From Syngnathus acus (taxonomy: Eukaryota; Chordata; Actinopteri; Syngnathiformes; Syngnathidae), in contig NC_051100.1 of assembly GCF_901709675.1 (NCBI RefSeq), positions 6,076,001-6,140,000 on the forward strand: 64,000 nt of DNA. The letters are read 5' to 3'. The notes below the pieces were generated by a model. That model was not told the DNA's origin. It did no database searches and worked only from the letters and a program-made list of their open reading frames with translations. The first letter of the stretch is position 1; every line of letters starts with the position of its first letter. Both the position numbers and the translations under genes were made by a program. Positions 27,414 through 37,873 of the stretch are shown piece after piece.

Positions 27414-30206
27414 ATGAACTACAGGGACCGCTACACTTCGTCCTCCTACCGGAAGATTTTCGGGGATTCTTCCAGGTTCTCCGCCGCTTCCTCCTCATCC
27501 CGGATGAGCAGCTCCATGCCTCGGGGCTCACCGGGGCTCCGGTCCATGGCCGTGTCCCGAAACAGCACCTCTTCTATGGGCATGTACAGACGGCTGGGAC
27601 AACCCCCGGCCTCCTTCTCTCTTGTGGCCACGGACTCCCTCGACCTGACCCAGACTTCAGTGGTCAACAACGAACTCAAAGTCATCAGAACCAACGAGAA
27701 AGAGCAGCTGCAGGTATGTGACGTCATTGACAAACTATGGAAACAATGTAATAATAATTACCCTGGAGAATTAAACAGTTCATAGTGAACAATGCAAAGA
27801 AAACAGCAGCTGGTTTGAGACATTTGTCTTTTTGCACAGGGTCTGAATGATCGCTTCGCCATGTTCATCGATAAAGTCAGACACCTGGAGCAGCAGAATA
27901 AAGTACTGGAGGCCGAGTTGGTGACGCTGCGGCAGAGGCAGAGTGAACCATCACGGCTAGCTCATCTCTACCAGCAGGAGATGAGGGACTTGCGGTCCCA
28001 GTTGGAGGACCTGAATAGGGACAAGAACCGCATCCTGATCGAGAGGAATAACATGGAAGATGAGTTGCAGGTACAAAAGGAACCATGACTGTATCATTAA
28101 GGATTATTAATGCCATGCTGTAATATATCAGTCAAAAAACAACTGAAAAAAAACTTTTAATGTAAGAATTTGAAATATTTATTTGGCCTATTTATTTTAT
28201 TTATTACTGGTTTGGTTCATAACATGTCAAAAAATTTCAGAAACTTAATGTCAAGTATGAGGAGGAGTTGACAGTGCGTGAAGAGGCCGAACAAACTTTA
28301 CGGTCCTTCCGGAAGGATGTGGATGACGCTGCGTCCGCTCGTCTTGATCTGGAGCGCCGAGTGGGATTGCTGATGGATGAAATCTCTTTTCTGAACAAAG
28401 TCCACGATGAGGAAATCCAGGAGCTGAGCAGTCTGATGGAAGCGCAGCAAGTCTCCGTGGAATTGGAAATGGCCAAACCCGACCTCACCTCGGCTCTGAA
28501 AGAGATCCGCAACCAGTACGAGTCCATTGCCTCCAAAAACCTGCAGTCGGCAGAGGAGTGGTACAAAGGGAAGTTCGCCAGCCTTAGCGAACAGGCCACC
28601 AGGAGCAACGAGGCCATGCGAGCCAGCAGGGAGGAGATGAACGAGTTCAGGAGGCAGCTGCAGGCCAAGACTTTGGAAATTGAGACACTGAGGGGAGCCA
28701 ATGAGTCTCTGGAGAGACAAATCTCAGAGATGGAGGATGCTCACAATGGTGAAGTCACGGCATTGCAGGTATGCAATAGAGCCAATACATTGATTAAACA
28801 TATTTTCCAAAGCACACTTTTTAAATATTCTTTGGTATCTGTTGACACACTCTCTTCAGTGATTTAAGCATATTAGACACCAAAAAGAAGCAATGGGCCA
28901 TTACCAGTGTCACAGAAAGTCACTTGAACCTGAACATGCAACAGATTGGCAGTGAAGGTTACGAGCGTCTCCGACAAATAGGATTGAGAAGTTCAATCAT
29001 TAATTGTGTCACAGCATGCGTTCCATAAGCTAAGAGCATCCTTCAAGGTGGCCCTGACTTGTCAATGTCACCGGCAAGTTGAGCAGAATCTATAAAAGAC
29101 AATAACCTAGGATGCATGTTTACCTAATTTTCATAATTATCACTTAATGTTTGGTCCAAATTGTTCTTGTTGTTTTCCAATAAATTCAAAATACACAACG
29201 CATTCATATTTGTTAGATTAACAATGGATGGTATCTAAAGTTTGGTAATGGGCTATAATGAGGATGCTCAATTTGGCACTTCACTCTGTTAATAATTTTA
29301 CCAATGAAAATGATTGGCCACTTAGACATCTATTTCATGAGAAATGTTTGCCTTATGATTTAGAAATAAATAGCGATTAATAGTGACTTTACACCAACCT
29401 GTTCCATCCAACTGCCATTAACCTTCCAGAGCAACTACAAGACTACAAATTAGTTTGTCATGTTGCTCTGGAAGGTGAATGCAGCTGGACGGGCTTTAGT
29501 GCGGAAGTCATTTGGGCTTACATAGAGAAAGTTCTTAGTGAACTGATCCTGTGTATTTAGATTAACCCAGACTGCTGCTAAATTGGATACAGGAAGGGCC
29601 ATCTGTTTTCACTGGCTATTTAGAGAAGCTAAGTAAGCCTCAAAAGGTTATGCTCGTCTTTTAAAAGACAAAAGTAAGCTTTCAACTGTGTGACCTTTCA
29701 CATCATGTTTGACCTCTTCAAAACAGGACACTATTGGACAATTGGATACTGAGCTGAGGAACCTCAAGGGGGAGATGGCCCAGCACCTGAGAGAATATCA
29801 GGACTTGCTTAATGTCAAAATGGCCTTGGACATCGAGATAGCTGCATACAGGTGGGTCGACATGAAACGGTATGAAAATGGATTATCACCATTGTCATGA
29901 CAAAAATGATCAGATGATTACTAAAACAAATGTAAACAAAAAAAAAAAAAACTATGTCAATCGAAAGACTATTAATTTCATACAGATACTTTAATATATG
30001 TGTCCTTTCATCCTACAAGGAAGCTGCTGGAAGGAGAAGAGACTCACTTTAACTCAGGGATGTCGTTCGGAGGCGCCAGTTACAGCTACCAGCCCCGAAG
30101 CCCAGCCGGCTCCTCCAGAAGCGGTCAGCGAGACAAAGACGGAGCCAAGAAGGAAAGCCTCAAGGAGGAGGAAAAAGACGAAGCAGACATCAACTCCAAC
30201 AACTGA
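27414..30206 (+). CDS. ina: Alpha-internexin-type neuronal intermediate filament protein
   Basis: INA is a class IV cytoskeletal protein that co-assembles with neurofilaments in axons. Exons: 27414-27713, 27840-28070, 28241-28768, 29727-29851, 30020-30206, giving 456 aa in frame. Ser-rich head about 1-93, starting [18 protein letters not shown]. The rod opens with [20 protein letters not shown]. The coil 2 segment has [20 protein letters not shown] and [14 protein letters not shown]. The rod ends with [20 protein letters not shown], then KLLEGEE (about 396-402). The tail is only about 53 aa, Lys/Glu-rich and shorter than in human INA (about 499 aa). The ALQ|D and AYR|K introns match the class IV pattern; introns after EKEQLQ and after MEDELQ are additional to the mammalian gene as I know it. 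Conserved adjacency to PCGF6 supports the orthology. Vimentin or peripherin relatives are less likely. Confidence 0.9.
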
Positions 30207-30595
30207 AGTCATGGGCGCAGACAAGGAGTGAGATAAATAGCACATCCTGCATTTCCTAAGCTCTAGTCGAATACTATGCACAATTTAAAAGCCGAGAAAT
30301 GATTTCTTTATTTCCATTGTGCATAAGTCTGAAACATGTTGAACATTTTTGGACTCTAAATCTATCTCAAATGATAGCTTGTATCAAAATGTAAACAAAA
30401 GGATGTTAACATAGTATTAGACAATTGATGTGCTAGAATTGTAGACATTTCTGTCAAAGTGTAGTGGCTAATTTAAATATTAATACACCAAGATATGCTT
30501 ATTTGCGCATCACTTAAATTTTCAGACTAGTGCTTTTTCGCTGAATGTGAACTTACTACACTGTGTGTTTGTGTCTATAGCTGTAACTTGATGTT

Positions 30596-30601
30596 AATAA
30601 A
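30596..30601 (+). terminator. ina: ina poly(A) signal
   Basis: AATAAA about 390 nt after the ina stop, followed by a GTGG/TTGTG-rich downstream element. It is the first canonical signal after the stop. Confidence 0.6.
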
Positions 30602-30770
30602 GTGGTTGTGAGAACGACGGGTACTAAAAATGCTCTACATATTTAAACGACTGCATTTCATCTGGCTTTAGAACTCACTGTCAACCCAATGTGTGATTCA
30701 TTTGAACTGACTGATTGAAAGAATAAAACGATTGACTAAATGCAGTCAGTTGAAAAGTACCGTTAATGGT

Positions 30771-30776
30771 TTTATT
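30771..30776 (-). terminator. pcgf6: pcgf6 poly(A) signal
   Basis: AATAAA on the minus strand, 495 nt after the pcgf6 stop. Confidence 0.5.
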
Positions 30777-31270
30777 CAAAGCAATTGTCGTAAGACAGCA
30801 AACATTTTGTTAAACCTGATGAAAGACTTCTACCACAGAGGTCAATTTCAACTTGATCATGGTCTTTGTCCCCAAAGATGTACCCCCCAAAAAAGAATCA
30901 TTCAGAGTTAGATTTGAGGGGGGCGCAACTACAAAGATTTCAATTCTAAGGCCAATGTAAATCTACGTATAGTATGCTTACAAATCTTTGGCAGTTGTCC
31001 TCCTTGAGTGACATTTTCATGATAACCTCAGCTACAGAAATCAGCAGAGAAAATGTTGCATCATCTTGGCAAAGTAAACAAAAATATAAAGTATAAGGCA
31101 AAGTATAAAAAAATATAAACTAGCTGAATCCACCATTAGACACAATAGACATGGCCCGAAAAATAGTCTTAAAAAAATCCCATCATATTGCTGATGCTAG
31201 TAACTTGCTCCAGTCATTTTGCAGTTTACAAAAGGTGTGCGACACTAGGAAGCCAAGCTACTCTAGCCTT

Positions 31271-33671
31271 TCAAGCCAGACAGGACAGGACCAAGCCAAA
31301 GTGCAGCACCAGAAAACCATCCTGAAGACACAAAAAAGAAAAAAGAATGAATCTTTAAAAGCTGATGACAGCAATTTAACAAATGGCTGAGTAGAGATTT
31401 TGAATCATACAGCAACACCCTCAGAAATGGAGGTAACGTTAGCATGTGTTTATTTTGGTATTCTTGGCAGTGCAACAAGCAGTGAAAAATCAAAATGGCA
31501 AGTAAAACTGTGCCAATGTGTCACACAAATGAGCTTTAGAACATTTACCTGCACAGCCTCAGCTCCCACAAAATTCTGTACATCTTTTAGCGACTGATAG
31601 TGATCCAGGAGTTGATCTCCACAAACCACATCTACCTACACAGACACAGAAACAAATACATATGCTTCCATACTTAGAAAACAATTCGTAGTCAAAATGA
31701 TACAGTCGGACTGGGTGTGAATCGCACAATGCTCAAGGGGAGGGGGGGGTGAAAATCATAAGGCTATGACTTTCATTGTTATCTTCCAAGGTTTCAGCTC
31801 ACTGTCAAACCCTTCTGCCATCATTGTATAAACAAGTGGTCGGTGTCCATGTGACAGTAAAGTGGATTCTGCGCTGACCTCGTCTGAAGCAACAACCAGG
31901 ATCAAGGTGACTCTGCAGAACCATTAATCTCATTAGCCAGCTTGGCGGACTCACCTGGCAAGTTGGGCCGAGTTCCATCTTCTTCCTGATGAACAGCTCC
32001 ACGTGGCGAATGGTGGCGTCACCGGACACACGCACGTACGGCCTCTCTAGTGGCTGGACAGCGAAGTACAACAGACTGCAAATCAACACGTTTCATGGCG
32101 GTTTCTATGGCTATGACATATCCCAAATTGTAAGAGAGTCAGAACACGCCATTCTACCCATCTGCGCAAAAAGTAATAAAACAAATCAGTATGGTTCTTT
32201 TGGAGGAAACTGATAATACATAACCTTGAATTGTCATATGACGAGGTATTTGTTTTATTTCTGCAAATTTCTGTGTGAATTGTATTTTAACACTGACTGG
32301 AATTCTCAGAAAAAGCTCTGAGGCTATAAAACAATTACCTTGTAGCTGTTTATCCCCTCTTCAGCCCTGAAAGAAAAATGACTGAGTCAATATGTTTTGT
32401 TCATAGGAGCAGCAAACATGAGAAACAGGATCATCTGCTGACATTTTAGTGCAACTTTGCCGATGGCTACAAACTACAGTGGAACCTCCAATCAAACATA
32501 CAATTTCCTCCATGGCTTCAAAAATTGTTATCATTTCAAATATGCTTTTCTATCCACAATTTAAAGTAAGGTTGTTACTTTTAGGCTCAAATATGAGTCC
32601 AATCTCACTTTATGAGTGACTATAGCTACAATGCTTTGGAAGCAAGTCAAGGCGACTCACCCAACAAAGTCTAGCAAGAGCGACACGTCCAGCTCAGGCG
32701 GAATGTTGATCACGCACTGAGGCACTGGGTCCTTCTTTTGTCGTTTTGATGCCAGAGGAGCTGGTGTGGAGAACCCCACTGCCACACAGAAAATAAAGAC
32801 CAGACACAAGATTATGACTGCTCTCTCACCTTTCAGTTATTTCCATTTATGGATATACTTTACCTGATTTGGGTATCACCAGCCCTCGTCTTTTGTAGAA
32901 GTTACACATCTGCTCTCTTTCGACTGCCATATAAAAACATTCATAGCTTAGGTCAGAAATTAAAACCTATATAATAAGAATGCAGCAAAAATGCGGTCAC
33001 CAAAAATTTGAATCTGAAAATGGCCCCATATATAAAATGCTTACACTCCTCAAGGTAAGGAATCATCTTGTACACAATATCCTGCAGTTGTCTGTCAGGC
33101 CTGCCAGAAGACAAATTTTATACAAAAAGATGACTTATTCAACAGTGATATGCTAAACAAATCTATCAATATTTAATACACACAGAGGGAAAATATGACA
33201 AATACCTAATATTGTAAAGAGGTTGCGTTTCGTGCACTATAATGGTGCATGATGGACACCTGTTGCTGTTGAAAAAATGCTTCACGATGCAACTTTTGCA
33301 AACTAAGGAAAAACAAAAAAGACTGAATGAATGAATGAATGAATGAGTAACATAACATTACATACACAACATGATCATAACAAAGACAACAAAGTCATTT
33401 TGAATGCAGACATTTGGATCGACTTACATGTGTGTAAGCACTCTGTGATGGTGGTGGCATCAATGAGGAAGCCGCAGCACAGGCCACATCGGATGTAAGG
33501 GTAGAACTGATTGAGGGGGACCTGGGACTGCAGATATCAAAACAAAAAAAGTACAGTACTAACCCTAGGAACATTAGCTTTTAACTTATCAACTTTTACT
33601 GCATAACAAATAGTTACCTCGTCTTCGGAATCGCTCCCATATATGTTTATACCACAGGGAGGCGTTGACAT
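31271..33671 (-). CDS. pcgf6: Polycomb group RING finger protein 6
   Basis: PCGF6 is the subunit that defines the non-canonical Polycomb complex PRC1.6, partnering RING1/RNF2 in H2A ubiquitination. Ten coding exons (minus): 33618-33671, 33428-33527, 33206-33302, 33045-33100, 32864-32923, 32661-32778, 32339-32366, 31955-32053, 31549-31635, 31271-31321; total 249 aa in frame. The C3HC4 RING uses C32, C35, C48, H50, C53, C56, C67, C70 ([20 protein letters not shown]). The linker [15 protein letters not shown] follows. The C-terminal RAWUL domain contains [14 protein letters not shown] and [20 protein letters not shown]. These strings favour PCGF6 over PCGF1/3/5. Human PCGF6 is about 350 aa; its long acidic N-terminus is absent and only 18 residues precede exon 2. 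An in-frame stop lies upstream of the ATG, so a longer form would need another 5' exon. Confidence 0.95.
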
Positions 33672-34463
33672 TCCCAAAATCGGAGAACCACGCTAAGTAA
33701 AAATGCCAAGTTTGCAATTTTTTAAACGTAGTAGGACAAACGAGTCGCTAAGCTTTAAACTATTGTTTACTTTGCCGGTCAACTTGCACAGTGCGCTGAC
33801 GTAGCCGGGCTAGCTTTAGCTTGATATGAGAGATTCAAGTCGGGCAAACGTGGTCAATTACATGTGTACGTTGGCTGTTGTTGGTAAATCATGTCAAAAG
33901 CATGCAAATCGTGTGTCGCGGCCGCTTATCGTGCTTTGTTAGTGAGATAACAGGGAGTCACGGGAAAAAAAAGTCGCGTAGTAAGTCTTCACGTGGACTT
34001 TCTATCTTGACTTGTGTTCGCGGTCTTCTGCGCGAAGTAGTTTAACAGAGCTTACTTCCGGTGTGCCCTTTCATAATAAAGTGAGATGTCCGTTTACCGT
34101 CTTTTTTTTTTTTGTCTGATGAATGGCTATAGCAGCTGTTTGCAAAAAAGCAAGCCAAATTTCTGTAACCGAATGACTCGGTGCAGCTCTGCTTACCTTT
34201 TGTGCTATATGATATGATCGTGTTTGCTCCCTGGACTCTCAGACTGCAACATGAAATATCACTTGGCGTAAACCACCAATGGTTGAATTGACCATAAATG
34301 CACCACATATTCTAATGGCAGTGGAAAACTAGGTCACCTATGAGTGCATGTTATTCTATATTCATTCATTCAGCCTCCGAACCGCTTATCTTCACGAGGG
34401 TCGAGGGCGTGCTGGAGCCGATCCGAGCAGTCTTCGGGCAGTATTTTATATATATATATTTTT
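33672..34463. other. pcgf6 promoter region and spacer
   Basis: A moderately CpG-rich stretch (about 33780-34060, with TGACGTAG and GCGGCCGC words) probably contains the pcgf6 promoter and 5' UTR. A dispersed repeat follows at 34355-34445. No exon was seen. Confidence 0.35.
34355..34445 (-). repeat. Dispersed teleost repeat fragment
   Basis: Reads CCGAACCGCTTATCTTCACG then GTGCTGGAGCCGATCC, the reverse orientation of the repeat at 7137-7270. Confidence 0.55.
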
Positions 34464-34469
34464 TTTATT
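34464..34469 (-). terminator. rnf122: rnf122 poly(A) signal (candidate)
   Basis: AATAAA on the minus strand, 338 nt past the rnf122 stop, within an AT-rich run. Confidence 0.4.
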
Positions 34470-34806
34470 GGACTTTTATGCTATACAAATTCAAGATACA
34501 AATATTTGCACAAATGTGTGATGTGCCCACGTGACTTCATTGTGACTGACATTAGGAAAAGCACATCAGACTACCGCAGTCTTCATAGTATGTACCATAA
34601 CATTTAGAAAAACGCCAGTGCTTCTCTGAAAGTTTGACGAAAATGTCTGCCCTACAATATTTTTGCTCCATAATTATAAACAGTTATTAAACATTGCACA
34701 CTCACATTCGAATAAGTCCTTCCACCTTAAGATTTGTCATATAAAAATGTTCTTGTAGTACAATCCGTTTCAATGTTGTAGAAACAGCCTTGGCCGGTTT
34801 TGCGCA

Positions 34807-37800
34807 TCATATCTGCGGTCCCTCTAGGACCTCCAGGAGACCCTGTGGCTGCTCGGCAGCTTGTGAAGGCCCAGGCTGGAGGCGGCATATTGGCTTGTTG
34901 CACATGGGGCAGACACTACGGATCTCTAACCATTTCAATAGACACCTGAGAAAAAACAGATGACAATTCAAGTACTAAACATCATTATGTCGTTTAAAGG
35001 ATATTGATATAAAATGAACAATTTTACAAATTGTATTAATTCAAATTTTTGGAAACCTACACATTTATTTTATTTTCCAAATATTTGCATATTTAAATTT
35101 TAGGATTTCTTTTTTTCCGTATTCAAGGTAACTCAGCTGAATGGTGCAGTGGTGGCCCAGTGCCCTTGATTGACGAGCTGCCAATGACAAAACCCTCAAA
35201 TCTATGACAATTCCAAATGTTAAGCTAAAAAAAAAAAAGTCACATTCTCAAGGCCATTCTGCATGAGTCACGTGCTTGTTCAAACATGCAAAAATGTCAC
35301 ACCTGAATGTGCCAATATTTGCCTCCAGCACAACCTGACAAAATAGCCAAGCTTTTGTCTGCTGGAGAACTTGAAGGCAAAAATCCACCATACTGTGAAA
35401 TTCAGTCATTTCCATGAACAATTTTTTTTTTGCGTGTCGTTGGTAAATCGTGTTTTCAGGACCCCTTTGAAGATGGATTTGTATGTATGCTTGGTGTCCA
35501 ATACCAATGCTTAGCAATTACAGAACTTACTTCTTATGAAAAGCATGTGAACATGGACACACTCCAAGCTCATCCCGGCTGCGAAACTCTTCTAAACACA
35601 CTGCACATGTTTGCTGCAAGGGGAAAAAGAATGACAACAATCAACAACCAAACAACAGGAATTTATTGCAGTATTTGCACACATCTGGCTGCTCCATATG
35701 AACAACATGGGATAATTAGCAATTGCATGCAAAATTGTTTTTATCCAGCAAATGCTAACATAACTAGCATGTAGCAAAAAGTATAATGACAAATAAATAG
35801 TATAAAAATGACCTGAGCAACATTGCACATTGTGTTATGCTGAAAATATGTATCTTTTCTTTTCCCACAACCGCCTTGAGTATAAATTTCTTTGACATAC
35901 AAACTGGCAAAGTACAGAAACCGCAAAGATGAAGCGTTGCCCGCTGCCAGTGTAGCGATGCCACAGAATGACAACAACAAGGCTCTGAACAACAATCCTG
36001 CTCCTCTCCAGTTCTACTTTTAGCCATTTCTATGATAATAACTTCTCTTGGAAAAATGTTGAAAACTTGGAAGCCCGACAAGCATCACTGAATGGATCAC
36101 CTTTGACTGTACTATGAAGGTAGGCAGACCGAGGGGGCACGTTTTTCAAGACCACGCTGCCAAGTTTTGCTGTAAATCTGACCGAGTGGATTTAAGCTGG
36201 CACCCTTTCACCTCATACTGAACTTACCCCAAGAAGGCTCAGTTTCTTCCCTGCTCCTTTTAGAACAACCTGCAAGCAATGTCAAAAGGAATACTTTTAG
36301 ACTTGAATAATATTGCAGTCTGGTTTAGTGCGACAGTTCGAATGAGTTACCTCATTATAGCCATAGTGTTCTCTTGCACTATGTCGCTTGAGTCTGTGAA
36401 AAACAATTATATTTTTAACGCAATTATGCAGCAATCCATAGTTGTGAAAATGACATTAAATGAACTCTGGATGCATATTGGTTCATTATCCCAGCACGTC
36501 TAGTCATGCCTCGTGGATCAGCAGCGATAGTCCTTCAACAAGTCTTGGAATTCCTACAATGGGCAATTCATGTCAGAGCTTGTCTATCCAAGCTCACCGC
36601 GTGTAGCACCTTTCAGAATTGCCCACCCCCTCTAAAGATTGGTCAGAACAGATGTTAGAACTGAATGTTTGGTGTTAGATATTTTGGAGGTTGGCAGGGA
36701 AAAAAAGTTTTCATCTTCTGCAACAGATGGCCCGGGTGAAAAGGATTATATAATGAAATGGGTTTTTCAAAATATTTGCTTGGGAGAAACCTGTTTGTTA
36801 TGCCCCAAACCTTGGTTAATCACACAGATTAAATCAGACTCCAATTCCTTCAGGATTTATTCATTTTGTCATTTGTTAAACAACAGCTCCTTGTTGTAAA
36901 TTGTCTGTGAAAGGCTCCAACCGCATGACCTTGAACAAAATAAGCTGTGTTGATGCTGGATTTTAAATCAGTTCTATTTAATAACAATGTGACATATTTG
37001 TGAGATGAACAATCCAAGAAGTCTATTGAGTTAGATTTTTATGCTATGTAAAAATTAAATTAGCTGTCTGGGGTTTTTTGTCTTCCTCCACAGCTTACAA
37101 ATTTTCACAGATTAGCACGATAGAGAAAATGCACCATCCGTTTTTTAATGTGCACTCAAAATGAGGTAAAAACAGCTGCCAGACCTAACAGGACAAAAAA
37201 CTGTGTTCCCAGATGTAACGCAGTTTGTATTTCAGTATGACAATTGCAGGTTCTTTGTGAATGGTGGCTATCACATACCTGACCAGGTAGCAGCAGAAAA
37301 TGAGACTGAGCATTAGGATAAAAAGCCCGATGCCCAGAATGATGATGTAGACATTGAGCGGCAGATGGAAGACCTCTTCAGACGTCATCTTACAGGAGGG
37401 GTCCGAGTTCTGCAATGCAAGGTCACACCGACACCCTGCAAAGATGGGGGAAAGTATAACAAGTAGTTCAATACAAATATTGAAGACAATAAAGTTTCAA
37501 AGATCAAATAACCACGTATTTATTTATTGTTTTGTTTGTGGAATATGAATCAAACAGGAAAAATCATCTCAAGGGGCGGCCATTTTGCCATTTGCTGTCC
37601 ACTCAAAATAACATCACCGTTGCCAGATCTCAGGTCACGAGCAATCACGGATCAGCTTCAGAAAATTGGTGAACTCATTTTCCACAAATGCAATATTTAT
37701 CTGAATTTTTAATATATTTTAAAGAGTTTTTTTCAGATGAGATTGCTTTTAAGTATGCATATGTATGTATAACAACATAATACTGCATTGGTAATCAAAA

Positions 37801-37873
37801 CAAAGTAATAGCACTGAGCAAAATTCCAAACTAGAAATTAACACTCACCGTTACACCACTGAAAAGGTTGCAT
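34807..37873 (-). CDS. rnf122: RING finger protein 122, membrane E3 ubiquitin ligase
   Basis: RNF122 is a small single-pass RING-H2 ubiquitin ligase of ER/Golgi membranes. Six coding exons (minus): 37849-37873, 37279-37435, 36351-36393, 36228-36269, 35531-35613, 34807-34945; total 162 aa in frame (human 155). Exon 1 is only 25 coding bases (MQPFQWCN plus one base) yet matches the family start, so the ATG is secure. The membrane segment is about 37-58 ([20 protein letters not shown]). The RING-H2 ligands are C92, C95, C110, H112, H115, C118, C129, C132, with the E2-contact W122 in [19 protein letters not shown]24 is the nearest paralogue, but the N-terminal exon and CPMCNKPI favour RNF122. It lies head-to-head with xpo1, 3.8 kb apart, and in tandem with pcgf6. 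Confidence 0.93.

Larger units (their letters stand above)
30207..31270. other. Shared 3' UTR region of ina and pcgf6
   Basis: The two genes converge here. The ina poly(A) signal is at 30596-30601 and the pcgf6 signal at 30771-30776 on the opposite strand, so the 3' ends lie about 170 bp apart or may overlap. No other feature was seen. Confidence 0.5.
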
